Positions 36,437 through 45,366 of a stretch of DNA of 64,000 nucleotides are shown here, one piece after another. Source of the stretch: Pseudorhodobacter sp. E13 (GTDB lineage: Bacteria > Pseudomonadota > Alphaproteobacteria > Rhodobacterales > Rhodobacteraceae); NCBI RefSeq assembly GCF_003991405.1, contig NZ_RPEN01000152.1:1-64000 (forward strand), read 5' to 3'. Numbering within the stretch: the stretch's first letter is position 1; each line of letters opens with the position of its first letter. The notes under the pieces are model-generated. The model saw nothing but the letters and a program-made list of their open reading frames with translations, had not been told where the DNA came from and did no database searches. The translations under genes were made by a program, and so were the position numbers.

Positions 36437-37348
36437 ATGGCACTTCCCATCTACGCGGACCCGCTGGAACGCATCTGGTATTACAGCTACCGGGTGATCT
36501 GCGCGCTGATCTTCATCTTCCTGATCGCGCCGATCCTGATCATCATGCCGCTCTCCTTCAACGTAGAGCCGTATTTTACCTTCACCCCGGAAATGCTGCG
36601 GCTGGACCCGGACGGCTATTCAATGCGCTGGTATGACAATCTGCTGACCTTCGGCATGGCAGCCCCCGATGCGCTGCGCGATGGCAGCTGGTGGGCAGAC
36701 GCCTGGGCCAATGCGAAATGGATTCAGGCCGCCAAGAACTCCATCATCGTCGGCTTCTTTTCCACCATCGTGGCGACCGTGCTGGGCACCATCGCCGCCA
36801 TGGGCCTCAGCCGCCCCGAAATGCCGTTCCGCAAGCTGATCATGGCGATCCTGATCTCGCCCATGATCGTGCCGATCATCATCACCGCAACCGGCCTGTT
36901 CTTCTTTTACTCCGATATCGGCTTGTCCGGCACCTATTTCGGCCTCGTAATGGCGCATGCCACCTTGGGCATCCCCTTCGTCATCATCACCGTGACCGCC
37001 ACGATGATGGGCTTTGACCGCAGCCTGATCCGCGCGGCGCAAAACATGGGCGCAGGGCCGGTGACCACCTTCTTCAAGGTGCAATTGCCGCTGATCACAC
37101 CGGGGGTCGTCTCGGGCGCGCTCTTTGCTTTCGTCACCTCCTTTGACGAAGTGGTCGTGGTGCTCTTCGTCGGCAGCCACGAACAGCAAACCATCCCGCG
37201 CCAGATGTGGAACGGCATCCGCGAACAGATCAGCCCCTCCATCCTTGCCGTGGCGACGATCCTCGTGATCTTCTCGATCTGCCTGCTGACCGTGGTGGAA
37301 CTGCTGCGCCGCCGCTCCGAACGCCTGCGCGGCGTCACGCCGGCCTGA
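36437..37348 (+). CDS. ABC transporter permease (PotC-like)
   Basis: Second permease subunit; 303 residues. Six membrane segments, starting with VICALIFIFLIAPILIIMPL, and the coupling motif MGAGPVTTFFKVQLPLITPG. The GALFAFVTSFDEVVVVLFVG segment is characteristic of the PotC group. The start follows the first permease by seven bases. It ends the operon, with an inverted copy of the dispersed repeat downstream. Confidence 0.92.
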   Translation: MALPIYADPLERIWYYSYRVICALIFIFLIAPILIIMPLSFNVEPYFTFTPEMLRLDPDGYSMRWYDNLLTFGMAAPDALRDGSWWADAWANAKWIQAAKNSIIVGFFSTIVATVLGTIAAMGLSRPEMPFRKLIMAILISPMIVPIIITATGLFFFYSDIGLSGTYFGLVMAHATLGIPFVIITVTATMMGFDRSLIRAAQNMGAGPVTTFFKVQLPLITPGVVSGALFAFVTSFDEVVVVLFVGSHEQQTIPRQMWNGIREQISPSILAVATILVIFSICLLTVVELLRRRSERLRGVTPA

Positions 37349-37418
37349 TACCGCTGCTGCGGCGGGGCAAAGGCGACACGCGCCAAAGCCCCGCCCAATC
37401 CCCTTGCGCGCCCCCGGC

Positions 37419-37458
37419 ATCATCTTGGCCAAAATACCTCCGCCGGAGGCTCCGCCCC
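37419..37458 (-). repeat. Dispersed intergenic element, inverted copy
   Basis: Read on the minus strand it gives GGCGGAGGTATTTTGGCCAAGATG, matching the core seen near 15163 and 26021. It lies between the convergent permease and AEC genes, next to a small CTCCGCCGGAG palindrome. Confidence 0.75.
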
Positions 37459-37585
37459 CTGCCACATCCCACCATGATCGGCTGCGTCGCGCAGGTTAAC
37501 AAACCTCTAATTTTTCTGACGCTTTGATTGAAAATCAACCGCTTGGCAGGCATTCCGCGCGCGATTCATATGCGGAATCGCAGCC

Positions 37586-38521
37586 TCAGGGCAGAATATG
37601 CAACCAGCCCCAAGCGGTCAAAATCGTCGCCCCCGTGGCCAGCAAAACGGTAGAGGCCGCAACCCGTTTCGCCACCCCATACATATTGGCAAACAAAAAC
37701 GCATTCACCCCCGGCGCCATCGCCGCCGTCACCACCGCCGACCGCATCTGATCCACGCTCAACCCAAGCAAAACCCCCAGCCCGTAGGTGATCGCCGGGT
37801 GCAAAATCAGCGTCAGCCCGCAAACAAAGGCGATGGTTTTCATATCGCCTTCCGGCCGATAGCGCAGCAAAACCCCACCCAAACCGAACAGCGCCGCCGG
37901 GATCGCCGCTTTCACCATCATATCCACCGCCGAGGTCAGCACCCCCGGCAAGGGCAGTCCCGACAAATTGACCACAAAGCCCGATAAAATTCCCAGCACC
38001 AGCGGCTGGCTCAGAATCGCGCGCGTCACCCGCCGCGTCAGCGCCAGCTTTGCCAGCCCCTCGCCCTTGCTGCGCAAAATCTCCATCAGGCTGATCCCGA
38101 TGCCATACATCAAGGGCGAATGAACCGCGATGATCGCATAGTTCCCGGCCAGCGCATCCGCGCCATAGGCCCGCTCGGTGATCGGCAGGCCCAACAGCAG
38201 CGTGTTGGAAAAGCTCGCCACAAAAGCAATCGCCAGCGCATCCATCGGCGGGCGGCCAAAAAACAGCCGCGCCCCCGCATAGGCCAGCGCCCCGGCCCCG
38301 AAGGCGCCCGCATAAAAGCTTGTCAGCAAGGCCGGATCAAAGCTTTGGGCCAGATCAAGCTGGCTCATCGAGCGGAACAACAAGCAAGGCACCGCGAAAT
38401 TCTGCGCGAATTTCATCACGCCATCCACGGCAGCCGCATCGACGATGTTTTTCCACGCCGCGAAATACCCTGCCCCAAGGATCAGGAAAACCGGCAGGAT
38501 CACATCCAGCAGCGCATTCAT
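37586..38521 (-). CDS. AEC family transporter
   Basis: Inner-membrane permease of the auxin-efflux-carrier family; 311 residues, with roughly ten hydrophobic segments beginning at LLDVILPVFLILGAGYFAA. The internal NFAVPCLLFRSM and GLPLPGVL segments are typical. In bacteria these carry small organic acids such as malate or malonate; substrate not predictable. Start overlaps the MBL gene stop by four bases, putting it at the tail of the dacC-tmk-holB-tatD operon. Confidence 0.9.
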   Translation of the reverse strand: MNALLDVILPVFLILGAGYFAAWKNIVDAAAVDGVMKFAQNFAVPCLLFRSMSQLDLAQSFDPALLTSFYAGAFGAGALAYAGARLFFGRPPMDALAIAFVASFSNTLLLGLPITERAYGADALAGNYAIIAVHSPLMYGIGISLMEILRSKGEGLAKLALTRRVTRAILSQPLVLGILSGFVVNLSGLPLPGVLTSAVDMMVKAAIPAALFGLGGVLLRYRPEGDMKTIAFVCGLTLILHPAITYGLGVLLGLSVDQMRSAVVTAAMAPGVNAFLFANMYGVAKRVAASTVLLATGATILTAWGWLHILP

Positions 38522-39324
38522 GCGGGGGCCGCGATCTCGATCACCATGCCGTCAAAAGCGGGGGTGATATGCGCCGCCGTCTCGGCCTCTACCGTGGCAT
38601 AATCCAGATCAATATGCATATTCGTCAGCACCGCACGTTTCGGCGCGGCGCGGGCAATCCATTCCAGCGTCAGGTCCAGATGGGCATGGGTGGGGTGCGG
38701 CTTGCGGCGCAGCGCGTCGATCACCCAAACCTCCAACCCCTCCAGCATCTCCCATGCGGGCTTTGGGATCGCGACGACATCGGGCACATAGGCCAGCCCG
38801 CCGACCCGAAAGCCCAAAGCCTCCATCGAGCCATGATCGACGGTAAAGGGATGCAGCACCACCTCGCCCCCCGCACCCGTCACGCTGACCGGCCCGTCCA
38901 GCAGATGCAGGTCAAGGATCGGTGGATAGGGGGAGCCGGGAAGCTGCTGGAACACATAGCTGAACCGGTCGCGCAGCGCGATTTGCGTGGGCAGATCGGC
39001 CCAGACGGGCAGGCGACCGCGCATGTTGAACACGATCTGGCGCAGATCGTCGATCCCATGCGTATGGTCGGCATGGGCATGGGTGAACACCACACCATCC
39101 AACGTGCCGACCTCGGCGTCCAAAAGCTGTTCTCGCATATCAGGGGAGGTGTCGATCAGCACGCGGGTCGTCCCGGCCTCTGTCACCCGCTCCACCAACA
39201 GCGAACAGCGGCGGCGGCGGTTTTTCGGGTTGGCCGGGTCACAGGCGCCCCAATGCCCACCCAGCCGCGGCACCCCGCCCGAAGACCCACAGCCCAGAAT
39301 GGTGAAGCGCAGCGTTGCGGTCAT
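38518..39324 (-). CDS. MBL-fold metallo-hydrolase (PhnP-like)
   Basis: A 268-residue metal-dependent hydrolase. ILGCGSSGGVPRLGG, the metal-binding THAHADHTHGIDD motif and further His in TVDHGSMEALGF are all present. The Cys-rich portion and overall layout resemble the PhnP cyclic-phosphate phosphodiesterase family, usually encoded next to tatD. Start overlaps the tatD stop; stop overlaps the AEC start. A nucleotide-phosphate substrate is likely but unproven. Confidence 0.92.
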   Translation of the reverse strand: MTATLRFTILGCGSSGGVPRLGGHWGACDPANPKNRRRRCSLLVERVTEAGTTRVLIDTSPDMREQLLDAEVGTLDGVVFTHAHADHTHGIDDLRQIVFNMRGRLPVWADLPTQIALRDRFSYVFQQLPGSPYPPILDLHLLDGPVSVTGAGGEVVLHPFTVDHGSMEALGFRVGGLAYVPDVVAIPKPAWEMLEGLEVWVIDALRRKPHPTHAHLDLTLEWIARAAPKRAVLTNMHIDLDYATVEAETAAHITPAFDGMVIEIAAPA

Positions 39325-40148
39325 GCGGTTTTTGCTTTCCAGAACAGACGGTCGAAATTGGCGCAGGTGGCGGCGGCGAAATCGGGCAGCGACAGGCCGA
39401 ACACCTCGGCCCCGACCTTGGCGGTATGGGCGGTATAGGCGGGTTCATTGCGGCGGCCCCGGAAGGGGGGCGGGGCCAGATAGGGGCTATCGGTTTCCAG
39501 CAAGATCCGGTCCAAGGGTGCCGCGGCAAAAATATCGCGCAGCTCGCCGGATTTCGGAAAGGCCGCGATGCCCGACATCGACAGATAAAAGCCAAGGTCC
39601 AGCGCCGCGCGCGCCAGTTCCGCGCTGGAGGAAAAACAATGCATCACGCAGGTATAGGCCCCTGCCTTATATTCCTCGGTCAGGATGCGGGCCATATCCT
39701 CATCCGCCGCGCGGGCGTGGATGATCAGCGGCAAACCGGTTTCCCGCGCCGCCGCGATGTGAATACGCAAGCTGTCGCGCTGCACCGCCCCGCTTTCGGC
39801 GGTGTAATGATAATCCAGCCCGGATTCGCCAATCCCCACCATTTTCGGATGCTGCGCAATCGCAACCAGTTCCGCCACCGTGGCCATCGGTTCTTCGGCG
39901 GCGCTCATCGGGTGGGTGCCTGCGGCGTAAAACACCGACGGGTTCGCCTCGGCAATGGCGCGCACCTGCGGTTCATTGCGCAGCCTTGTGCAGATGGTGA
40001 CCATACGGGCCACACCGGCAGCATGGGCGCGGGCGATGATGTCCGGCAACTCGCCCTCAAAATCCGGGAAATCGAGATGGCAATGGCTGTCTACGATTTC
40101 GGGGCCCGTGATTTCGGGGCCCGTGATTTTGGGGGGCTGTTCAGTCAT
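39321..40148 (-). CDS. TatD family metal-dependent hydrolase
   Basis: Cytoplasmic TIM-barrel hydrolase, relatives of which act as DNases in DNA repair; 275 residues. Metal ligands are visible: His22 and His24 (SHCHLD), the Glu of GIGESGLDYHY, His of IIHARA, His of MHCFS and Asp of LETDSPYL. The first 19 residues include a duplicated ITGPE unit from a 15-bp tandem repeat, so the native N-terminus may be a little shorter. Located between holB and the MBL gene. Confidence 0.93.
   Translation of the reverse strand: MTEQPPKITGPEITGPEIVDSHCHLDFPDFEGELPDIIARAHAAGVARMVTICTRLRNEPQVRAIAEANPSVFYAAGTHPMSAAEEPMATVAELVAIAQHPKMVGIGESGLDYHYTAESGAVQRDSLRIHIAAARETGLPLIIHARAADEDMARILTEEYKAGAYTCVMHCFSSSAELARAALDLGFYLSMSGIAAFPKSGELRDIFAAAPLDRILLETDSPYLAPPPFRGRRNEPAYTAHTAKVGAEVFGLSLPDFAAATCANFDRLFWKAKTA
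40095..40130. repeat. 15-bp tandem repeat inside the tatD 5' end
   Basis: The unit GATTTCGGGGCCCGT occurs at 40095-40109 and 40110-40124 with a partial third copy beginning at 40125. In the gene it encodes the repeated ITGPE residues near the N-terminus. In-frame, so length variation would not break the gene. Confidence 0.8.
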
Positions 40149-40154
40149 CTCGGC

Positions 40155-41294
40155 TCACCTCTGGGCGAGCTTTCCCGCCGTTTCGTCAATCCTGAGAACC
40201 ATATCCATGAGAAGGGCGGCAGGGTCAAGGTTGACAGCCCGACCCCGGCGGGCGCGGGTGGCAAGGCCCTGCGCCAGATCGGCCCATTCGCGGGCAGCAA
40301 ACGGGTTGGGGGACAGCCGCGCGATCAGCTCTGCTTCGCCCGGTGCGGCCTCGGGTGGGCAATAGCCCAGCGTGCCCGCACGGGCCAGACGCGCCAGAAA
40401 CAGATCCATCAACATCAGGATCAGATCAAAGGTTTCTTCCGCCCCGCGCCCCGCGCCTTGTTCGGTCAGCGCCAGCGCCCGCGTCCGGTCCAGCCGGGGC
40501 AGGGTGGAAAACAGCGCGATCAGCCGTGCATAAAGCTTCAGCCCGTCCAGATTGGTGATGCGGATCGCCTCACCGACCGAGCCGCCCGAAAGCTGCGCCA
40601 GCGGGATCAGATCATCGGGTGTATCGCCGGATTGGGCCAAGGCCAGCGCCATATCTTCGGGGGCCAAAGGCGACAGCCGCAATTCGCGGCACCGCGACCG
40701 GATGGTGGGCAGCAAGCGCGAGGGCTGGTGGCTGACCAGCAGCAGCACCACATTCGGCGGCGGTTCTTCCAGCAGTTTCAAAAGCGCGTTTGCGGCGGCG
40801 GTGTTCATCTCATCCACCGCGTCGATGATGGCCACGCGCCGCCCGCCATCGGCCGCCGACATGGTGAAATAGGTTTTCATCTTGCGCACTTCATCAACGC
40901 TGATGGTGGTTTTCAGCTTGCGCTTTTCATCATCCCAAGCGCGGCGCAGCAGGAACAGGCGCGGCTCTGACAAGGCCAAGAGGCGGGGCAGAACCGGATG
41001 GCTTTCGGGAATATCCAGCGTTTCGGGTGGCGGCGGGGCGAACATGCCGCCGTCATCATCCGGCGTGGCCAGCAAGAAGCGCGCGATTTTCCACGCCAGC
41101 GTCGCCTTGCCAAGGCCCAAGGGCCCGGTGATCATCCAGCCGTGATGCAGCTTGCCCGCGCGATAGGCATCCAGAAAGGCCTGTTCCGCGGCGGCGTGGC
41201 CAAAAAGCTGCGGGGTTTCGCGCGGATGCGGCGCGCCTGTCACCTGATCGGGCTGCGGGCGATCTTCCAGCGCGACTTTGGGCGCGCGGCTCAT
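40155..41294 (-). CDS. holB: DNA polymerase III subunit delta'
   Basis: Part of the clamp loader that places the sliding clamp on DNA during replication; 379 residues. An AAA+-type ATPase domain with MITGPLGLGKATLAWKIA as the modified P-loop, followed by DAVDEMNTAAANALLKLLEEP and the SRCRELRLSPL sensor motif. The C-terminal helical region ends in Ala/Arg-rich residues. Its start overlaps the tmk stop by four bases. The usual order tmk-holB-tatD is kept here. Confidence 0.94.
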   Translation of the reverse strand: MSRAPKVALEDRPQPDQVTGAPHPRETPQLFGHAAAEQAFLDAYRAGKLHHGWMITGPLGLGKATLAWKIARFLLATPDDDGGMFAPPPPETLDIPESHPVLPRLLALSEPRLFLLRRAWDDEKRKLKTTISVDEVRKMKTYFTMSAADGGRRVAIIDAVDEMNTAAANALLKLLEEPPPNVVLLLVSHQPSRLLPTIRSRCRELRLSPLAPEDMALALAQSGDTPDDLIPLAQLSGGSVGEAIRITNLDGLKLYARLIALFSTLPRLDRTRALALTEQGAGRGAEETFDLILMLMDLFLARLARAGTLGYCPPEAAPGEAELIARLSPNPFAAREWADLAQGLATRARRGRAVNLDPAALLMDMVLRIDETAGKLAQR

Positions 41295-41926
41295 GCCAGT
41301 TTCGCCAAGGTGGTGGCCAGCACATCGGCGGCCACTGCTTCGGGGCTGCGCGCGCCGTCGATCACGGTGAAGCGGGGGAATTGCGCTGCCAGTTGCAAAA
41401 AGCCTTCGCGCATCCGGGCCTGCATGGCGCTGCCCATATCCTCAAATCGCTGTTCTGCGCCGGCACGGGCCACGGCGCGGGAATGGCCGGTGGTCGCGTC
41501 GATGTCAATCAGCAAGGTCAGATCAGGCTCTACCCCGATCATCCGGCTGTGCAGATCATCGACCATGGCGCGCAGGTCTGCGCCTGTGCCACGGCGGATG
41601 CCCTGATACATGCGGGTGCTGTCGGCAAAACGGTCGGTGATGACCACATCACCGCGCGACAGGGCGGGGCGGATGGTTTTTTCCAGATGGTCGCGGCGGG
41701 CGGCGGTGAACAGCAAGATCTCGGTTTCCGGCGACCAGCGATCCGGGTCGCCTTCCAGCACAAGGCGGCGGATATCTTCGGCCCCCGCGCTGCCCCCCGG
41801 TTCGCGCGTCAGCACCACACTGCGGCCCTTGGCGCGCAAAGCCTCGGCCAGCAGCCGGGCTTGTGTGCTTTTGCCAGACCCGTCGATCCCTTCGAAACTG
41901 ATGAATAGGCCGCTGCCGCCTGCCAT
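41291..41926 (-). CDS. tmk: Thymidylate kinase
   Basis: Phosphorylates dTMP to dTDP with ATP, essential for DNA synthesis; 211 residues. P-loop FEGIDGSGKSTQ, the DRF-type motif TDRFADST and REPGG are all present. The start at 41926 (MAGGSGLFISFEGIDG) is chosen because the family begins a few residues before the P-loop; an earlier in-frame start lies inside the dacC end. It lies one base downstream of the dacC stop. Confidence 0.96.
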   Translation of the reverse strand: MAGGSGLFISFEGIDGSGKSTQARLLAEALRAKGRSVVLTREPGGSAGAEDIRRLVLEGDPDRWSPETEILLFTAARRDHLEKTIRPALSRGDVVITDRFADSTRMYQGIRRGTGADLRAMVDDLHSRMIGVEPDLTLLIDIDATTGHSRAVARAGAEQRFEDMGSAMQARMREGFLQLAAQFPRFTVIDGARSPEAVAADVLATTLAKLA

Positions 41927-41927
41927 A

Positions 41928-43082
41928 TCAGCTCGCCGGGTCCTGTTCTGCCAGAAAGCGGCCATGCAGAACCTGCGCGGCCTTTTCGATCCGCTTGAGG
42001 AACCCCGCAGGGGCCACAGCGGTTTCGGCCATCAGCGGAATGCGGCGTTCGGGCAGGTCCGGCACGGCGATGGTCAGGCTGCCCACTTCGGCCCCTTGGG
42101 CCAATGGCGCCTTGAGCGGGCCGGTGTAATTGACCTGCGCCGTCACCCCGTCCTGCACCAAAGCCGGGACCAGCATGGTCACATCTTCGGCGGCGACAAG
42201 GCCCACGCTGGCCTCCGCGCCCAGCCAGACATCCGCTTCGGCAATGCGCTGCCCGGCCTTCACCACCGTTTTCAGAACAAATTGGCGAAAGGCCCAGTTC
42301 ATCATGCGGTCAGCCTCTTCGGCGCGGTCCTTTTCCGAGTCGAGCCCGGTGATGACAAAGATCACCCGCCGCTCACCCTGCTTGGCCGAGCCGACAAGCC
42401 CATAGCCCGCCTCGGTGGTATGGCCAGTTTTCAGGCCATCCGCCCCGCCGCCCAGTTTCAGCAAAGGGTTGCGGTTATGGCGGTTTGCGGCGGCACGGTC
42501 GGCAAAGTTGAACTCGGTTTCCGAAAAAATCGGGTAAAACTCGGGAAACTCCTCGATCAGGCGGCGGGCCAGAATGCCCAGATCCCGCATCGACATGCGC
42601 TGGTAAGGGTCGGGCCAGCCCGAGGCATTGGCAAAGGTGGAATTGGTCATGCCAAGCGCCTGCGCGCGGTCGGTCATCTGCCGGGCAAAGGCCTCTTCGG
42701 TGCCGGCCAGCCCTTCGGCCACCACAACACAGGCATCATTGCCGGAATTGATGATGATCCCTTTGATCAGCTCTGCCGTGGTGGGCCGGTCGCGTTCGTT
42801 CAGGAACATGGTCGAACCACCCATGTCTTTCGCGCGGGTCGACACGGTGAATTGCGTGTCCATCGTCACGCGGCCATCGCGCAGCGCCTCGAACAACATG
42901 TTCAGCGTCATCAGCTTGGACATCGACGCAGGCGGCAGCGATTCATCGGCGTTCTTGTCCATCAGCACGGTCTGGGTCGCCATATCATAGACCCAAGCCG
43001 CCTTGGCACGGGTTTCAAACGCTTGCGCCTGCCCGGTGAATGGCAGCAGCGCCACAATGGCCAAGAGGAGTTTGAAACGCAT
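41928..43082 (-). CDS. dacC: D-alanyl-D-alanine carboxypeptidase
   Basis: Periplasmic penicillin-binding protein trimming the terminal D-Ala of peptidoglycan stem peptides; 384 residues. A Sec signal occupies about residues 1-21 (to FTGQAQA). The serine hydrolase motifs are Ser53-X-X-Lys56 (SMSK), SGN (INSGNDACVV) and KTG (LKTGHT). A C-terminal beta domain and amphipathic helix typical of PBP5/6 follow. It is directly upstream of tmk on the same strand. Confidence 0.95.
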   Translation of the reverse strand: MRFKLLLAIVALLPFTGQAQAFETRAKAAWVYDMATQTVLMDKNADESLPPASMSKLMTLNMLFEALRDGRVTMDTQFTVSTRAKDMGGSTMFLNERDRPTTAELIKGIIINSGNDACVVVAEGLAGTEEAFARQMTDRAQALGMTNSTFANASGWPDPYQRMSMRDLGILARRLIEEFPEFYPIFSETEFNFADRAAANRHNRNPLLKLGGGADGLKTGHTTEAGYGLVGSAKQGERRVIFVITGLDSEKDRAEEADRMMNWAFRQFVLKTVVKAGQRIAEADVWLGAEASVGLVAAEDVTMLVPALVQDGVTAQVNYTGPLKAPLAQGAEVGSLTIAVPDLPERRIPLMAETAVAPAGFLKRIEKAAQVLHGRFLAEQDPAS

Positions 43083-43102
43083 GGGGTGTCCTTTCCGTAA
43101 GA

Positions 43103-43972
43103 TCAGCGCGACACGAAATACGCATCGCTAAAGCCAAGGCCCTTGACCTTGGACAATGTGGCCGCGCGGGTGCTGGCATCGGTCGGCCCCGCCGTGACGC
43201 GCCAGAAGGTTTTGCCTTGGCTGCTTTCCGTGCTGACCTTGGCGGGAACCCCGGCTTTGGTCAGGGTGCTGGCGGCGCGGTTGGCATTCGCCTCGACACT
43301 GAAAATCCCGATCTGGATCAGGCTTTTGCCGCCGGAGGCAGCAGCGGGTGCCGCAGGTTTGGGGGCGGCAGGTTTGGGCGCTGCCGTGGCAACCGGCTTG
43401 GGCGCGGCGGGTTTGCCATCGGCCTTGTCCAGCGCGGCAGCGGCATTTGATACCGGGTCAAGCGATGTGGTTTTCACCGCTTCATTGGCGTCCAAAATCG
43501 GGCGGGCGGCATCCGGGGCCTCAGCCTGGACTTCCTCGCGGCGCAGGGCGGTGACGTTCAGCTTGGCAGGCATCCCCGCCAAAAGCCCAAGGGCCGCCGC
43601 CGCATCGGATGAGATTTGCAGCGGTGGGCCGGGGTTGATCCGTTCACGCCGGAACAGCGCGCCGATCACAAATTTGCCATTGGTCGGGTTTCGCAGGATC
43701 ACCCGCTCTGGGTCGACCGCATCGGGCGAGGCCACCCAAACCCCGCCAAGCGAGGGGCGGCCATCCCACAAAGCCTCTTGGCTGACCTGAAACACCTTGG
43801 GCGCTTCGACATCGCGATCGACCAGCCGCACCGAGGTTTCGCTGGCCACAGCGCCGCCGCCATCGGCAGAATTATCCTTTTTTGCGAAAGGGTTGCCTGT
43901 GCTTTGGCATCCCGCCAGCCCGAAGGCGGCAACAGATGCCAGCACATAAATTCTCGTCATAGCCCGTGCCAT
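43103..43972 (-). CDS. SPOR-domain lipoprotein
   Basis: Envelope protein binding denuded peptidoglycan at the septum; 289 residues. It carries a lipoprotein signal with lipobox LAGC (Cys22 from this start). The first domain (about 25-150) recalls the RlpA double-psi barrel only in part. A Pro/Ala/Lys linker (PKPVATAAPKPAAPKPAAP) leads to a C-terminal SPOR domain (about 210-289). A start at ATG 43960 is also possible. It is the likely first gene of the dacC-tmk-holB-tatD operon. Confidence 0.88.
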   Translation of the reverse strand: MARAMTRIYVLASVAAFGLAGCQSTGNPFAKKDNSADGGGAVASETSVRLVDRDVEAPKVFQVSQEALWDGRPSLGGVWVASPDAVDPERVILRNPTNGKFVIGALFRRERINPGPPLQISSDAAAALGLLAGMPAKLNVTALRREEVQAEAPDAARPILDANEAVKTTSLDPVSNAAAALDKADGKPAAPKPVATAAPKPAAPKPAAPAAASGGKSLIQIGIFSVEANANRAASTLTKAGVPAKVSTESSQGKTFWRVTAGPTDASTRAATLSKVKGLGFSDAYFVSR

Positions 43973-44236
43973 TTCCAGCCCCTACTGCTGCGCGAATTCT
44001 ATGTCGCGCTTTGTCTCCGCCATCTGCAAGACTGACGGTTTTGCCTCATCGACGGTTGCCCGCTTCGGCGCATCATATCGCCATGGGCCTTGCGAGGGAA
44101 GTGCCCGACCACGTTTCGGCGGATTTTGGCAATGGGTGCGGTTTTCGGGCCGGGGGCCGGTTTGCGCCCCATGACAGGGCGCATGAAAAAGGGGCGCCGA
44201 AACGCCCCTTTTGCCGCAGGTCAAGCCACGCGCCGA

Positions 44237-45313
44237 TCACGGGTTCGCGTTGATCGTGGCTTCCAGCCAAGGCAGGTAATTCGACACACGGGTATAGGCC
44301 GAGAAGGGCGCGCTTTCGTTGCAGCCCTTGCCACCCACACCCGACAGACCCCAGCTGACAACCCCGGCCTGAATGAAGCTGCCATCTTGCAGCGACACGA
44401 CCAGCGGCCCGCCGCTATCGCCCGAACAGGCGGTCTTGCCACCTTCAAACGTGCCCGAGCATAGCATATTGGCCGACATCGGCGGTTTCACCCCGGCCAC
44501 CAGCGCATCCCATGCGGAATAGGCGGCCTCATCCGTCAGGCCAAAGACCTTGACCGCATAGCCAAAGCCCTTGGCGGCCTCTTCGGCGCGGCTTTCCAGC
44601 ATGGCTTGGTTGCACAGGTTGCGGTCCATCATCTGAATCTGCACTTCATGCAGGTCTTCGGGATGGTCGCCGCCTTCGGTCAGGCCCCAGCCGGTGACGG
44701 TGGTGGTGACACCGGGTTGATCAAGGTAATCGCCAAACTCGGCATCCGGCACTTTGATGGTGGCAAAGGCGGCATTGGGCACGCGGGCCAGTTTGACCAG
44801 CGCGATATCATTGTCGAACTCGCTGCCGATGTAATCGGGGTGGCGATAGATCGCCTCGATCGGGACCAGATCGCCGGTGCCATCGGTCAGGCTGTTGGTG
44901 CCAACCAGCACCGACACCGCCTTGGGGTTGATATCGCGGTAAACCCCTTTGTCATCCGACATATGGATGCAATGCGCCGCGGTCAGCACCCAACGGTCCA
45001 GCAGCATGGAGCCACCGCAGAAATGCCCATCGGCCCCCGCCGCGCCATTGATCACAAAACCGATTTGCCAAGGGTATTCGCCGGGATCAGCCAATTCGCC
45101 ACCAATCACCCGCGCGCCGCTTTCGGCCTTTGCGGCTTCGGCGGCGCGGGCGGCTTTCATCCCGCTTTGCGCGAAAGCAAAGGGCGAGGTGGTCGCCGGG
45201 TCTGCCACCGGGGCCGAAAAGTCCGGCGGGGTTTGGGCAAGGGCCAGCCCCGCGCTCAGCACAGCCGGAAGGGCGGTTATCAGCACAAGGGGAAGGGCGC
45301 GGGGTTTTGTCAT
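44237..45313 (-). CDS. Exported S1-family serine protease zymogen
   Basis: A 358-residue secreted endopeptidase precursor. Signal peptide about 1-26; propeptide about 27-68; activation site Arg68|Val-Ile-Gly-Gly. The catalytic triad is complete: His114 (TAAHC), Asp169 (NDIAL) and Ser300 (SGDSGGP). The S1-pocket position that is Asp189 in trypsin reads Thr (KTACSGDS), so cleavage after Arg or Lys by this enzyme is not expected; small or hydrophobic residues are more likely. Four Cys form the usual pairs. GAGGAGC precedes the ATG. It is the last gene of a six-gene minus-strand block with an exported caspase, patatin, two-component pair and HtrA-like protease. Confidence 0.93.
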   Translation of the reverse strand: MTKPRALPLVLITALPAVLSAGLALAQTPPDFSAPVADPATTSPFAFAQSGMKAARAAEAAKAESGARVIGGELADPGEYPWQIGFVINGAAGADGHFCGGSMLLDRWVLTAAHCIHMSDDKGVYRDINPKAVSVLVGTNSLTDGTGDLVPIEAIYRHPDYIGSEFDNDIALVKLARVPNAAFATIKVPDAEFGDYLDQPGVTTTVTGWGLTEGGDHPEDLHEVQIQMMDRNLCNQAMLESRAEEAAKGFGYAVKVFGLTDEAAYSAWDALVAGVKPPMSANMLCSGTFEGGKTACSGDSGGPLVVSLQDGSFIQAGVVSWGLSGVGGKGCNESAPFSAYTRVSNYLPWLEATINANP

Positions 45314-45366
45314 CTGAAAGCTCCTCTGTGGTATGGGCAGAAGTGTTGCAAGCGAAGGCGGGTGTT

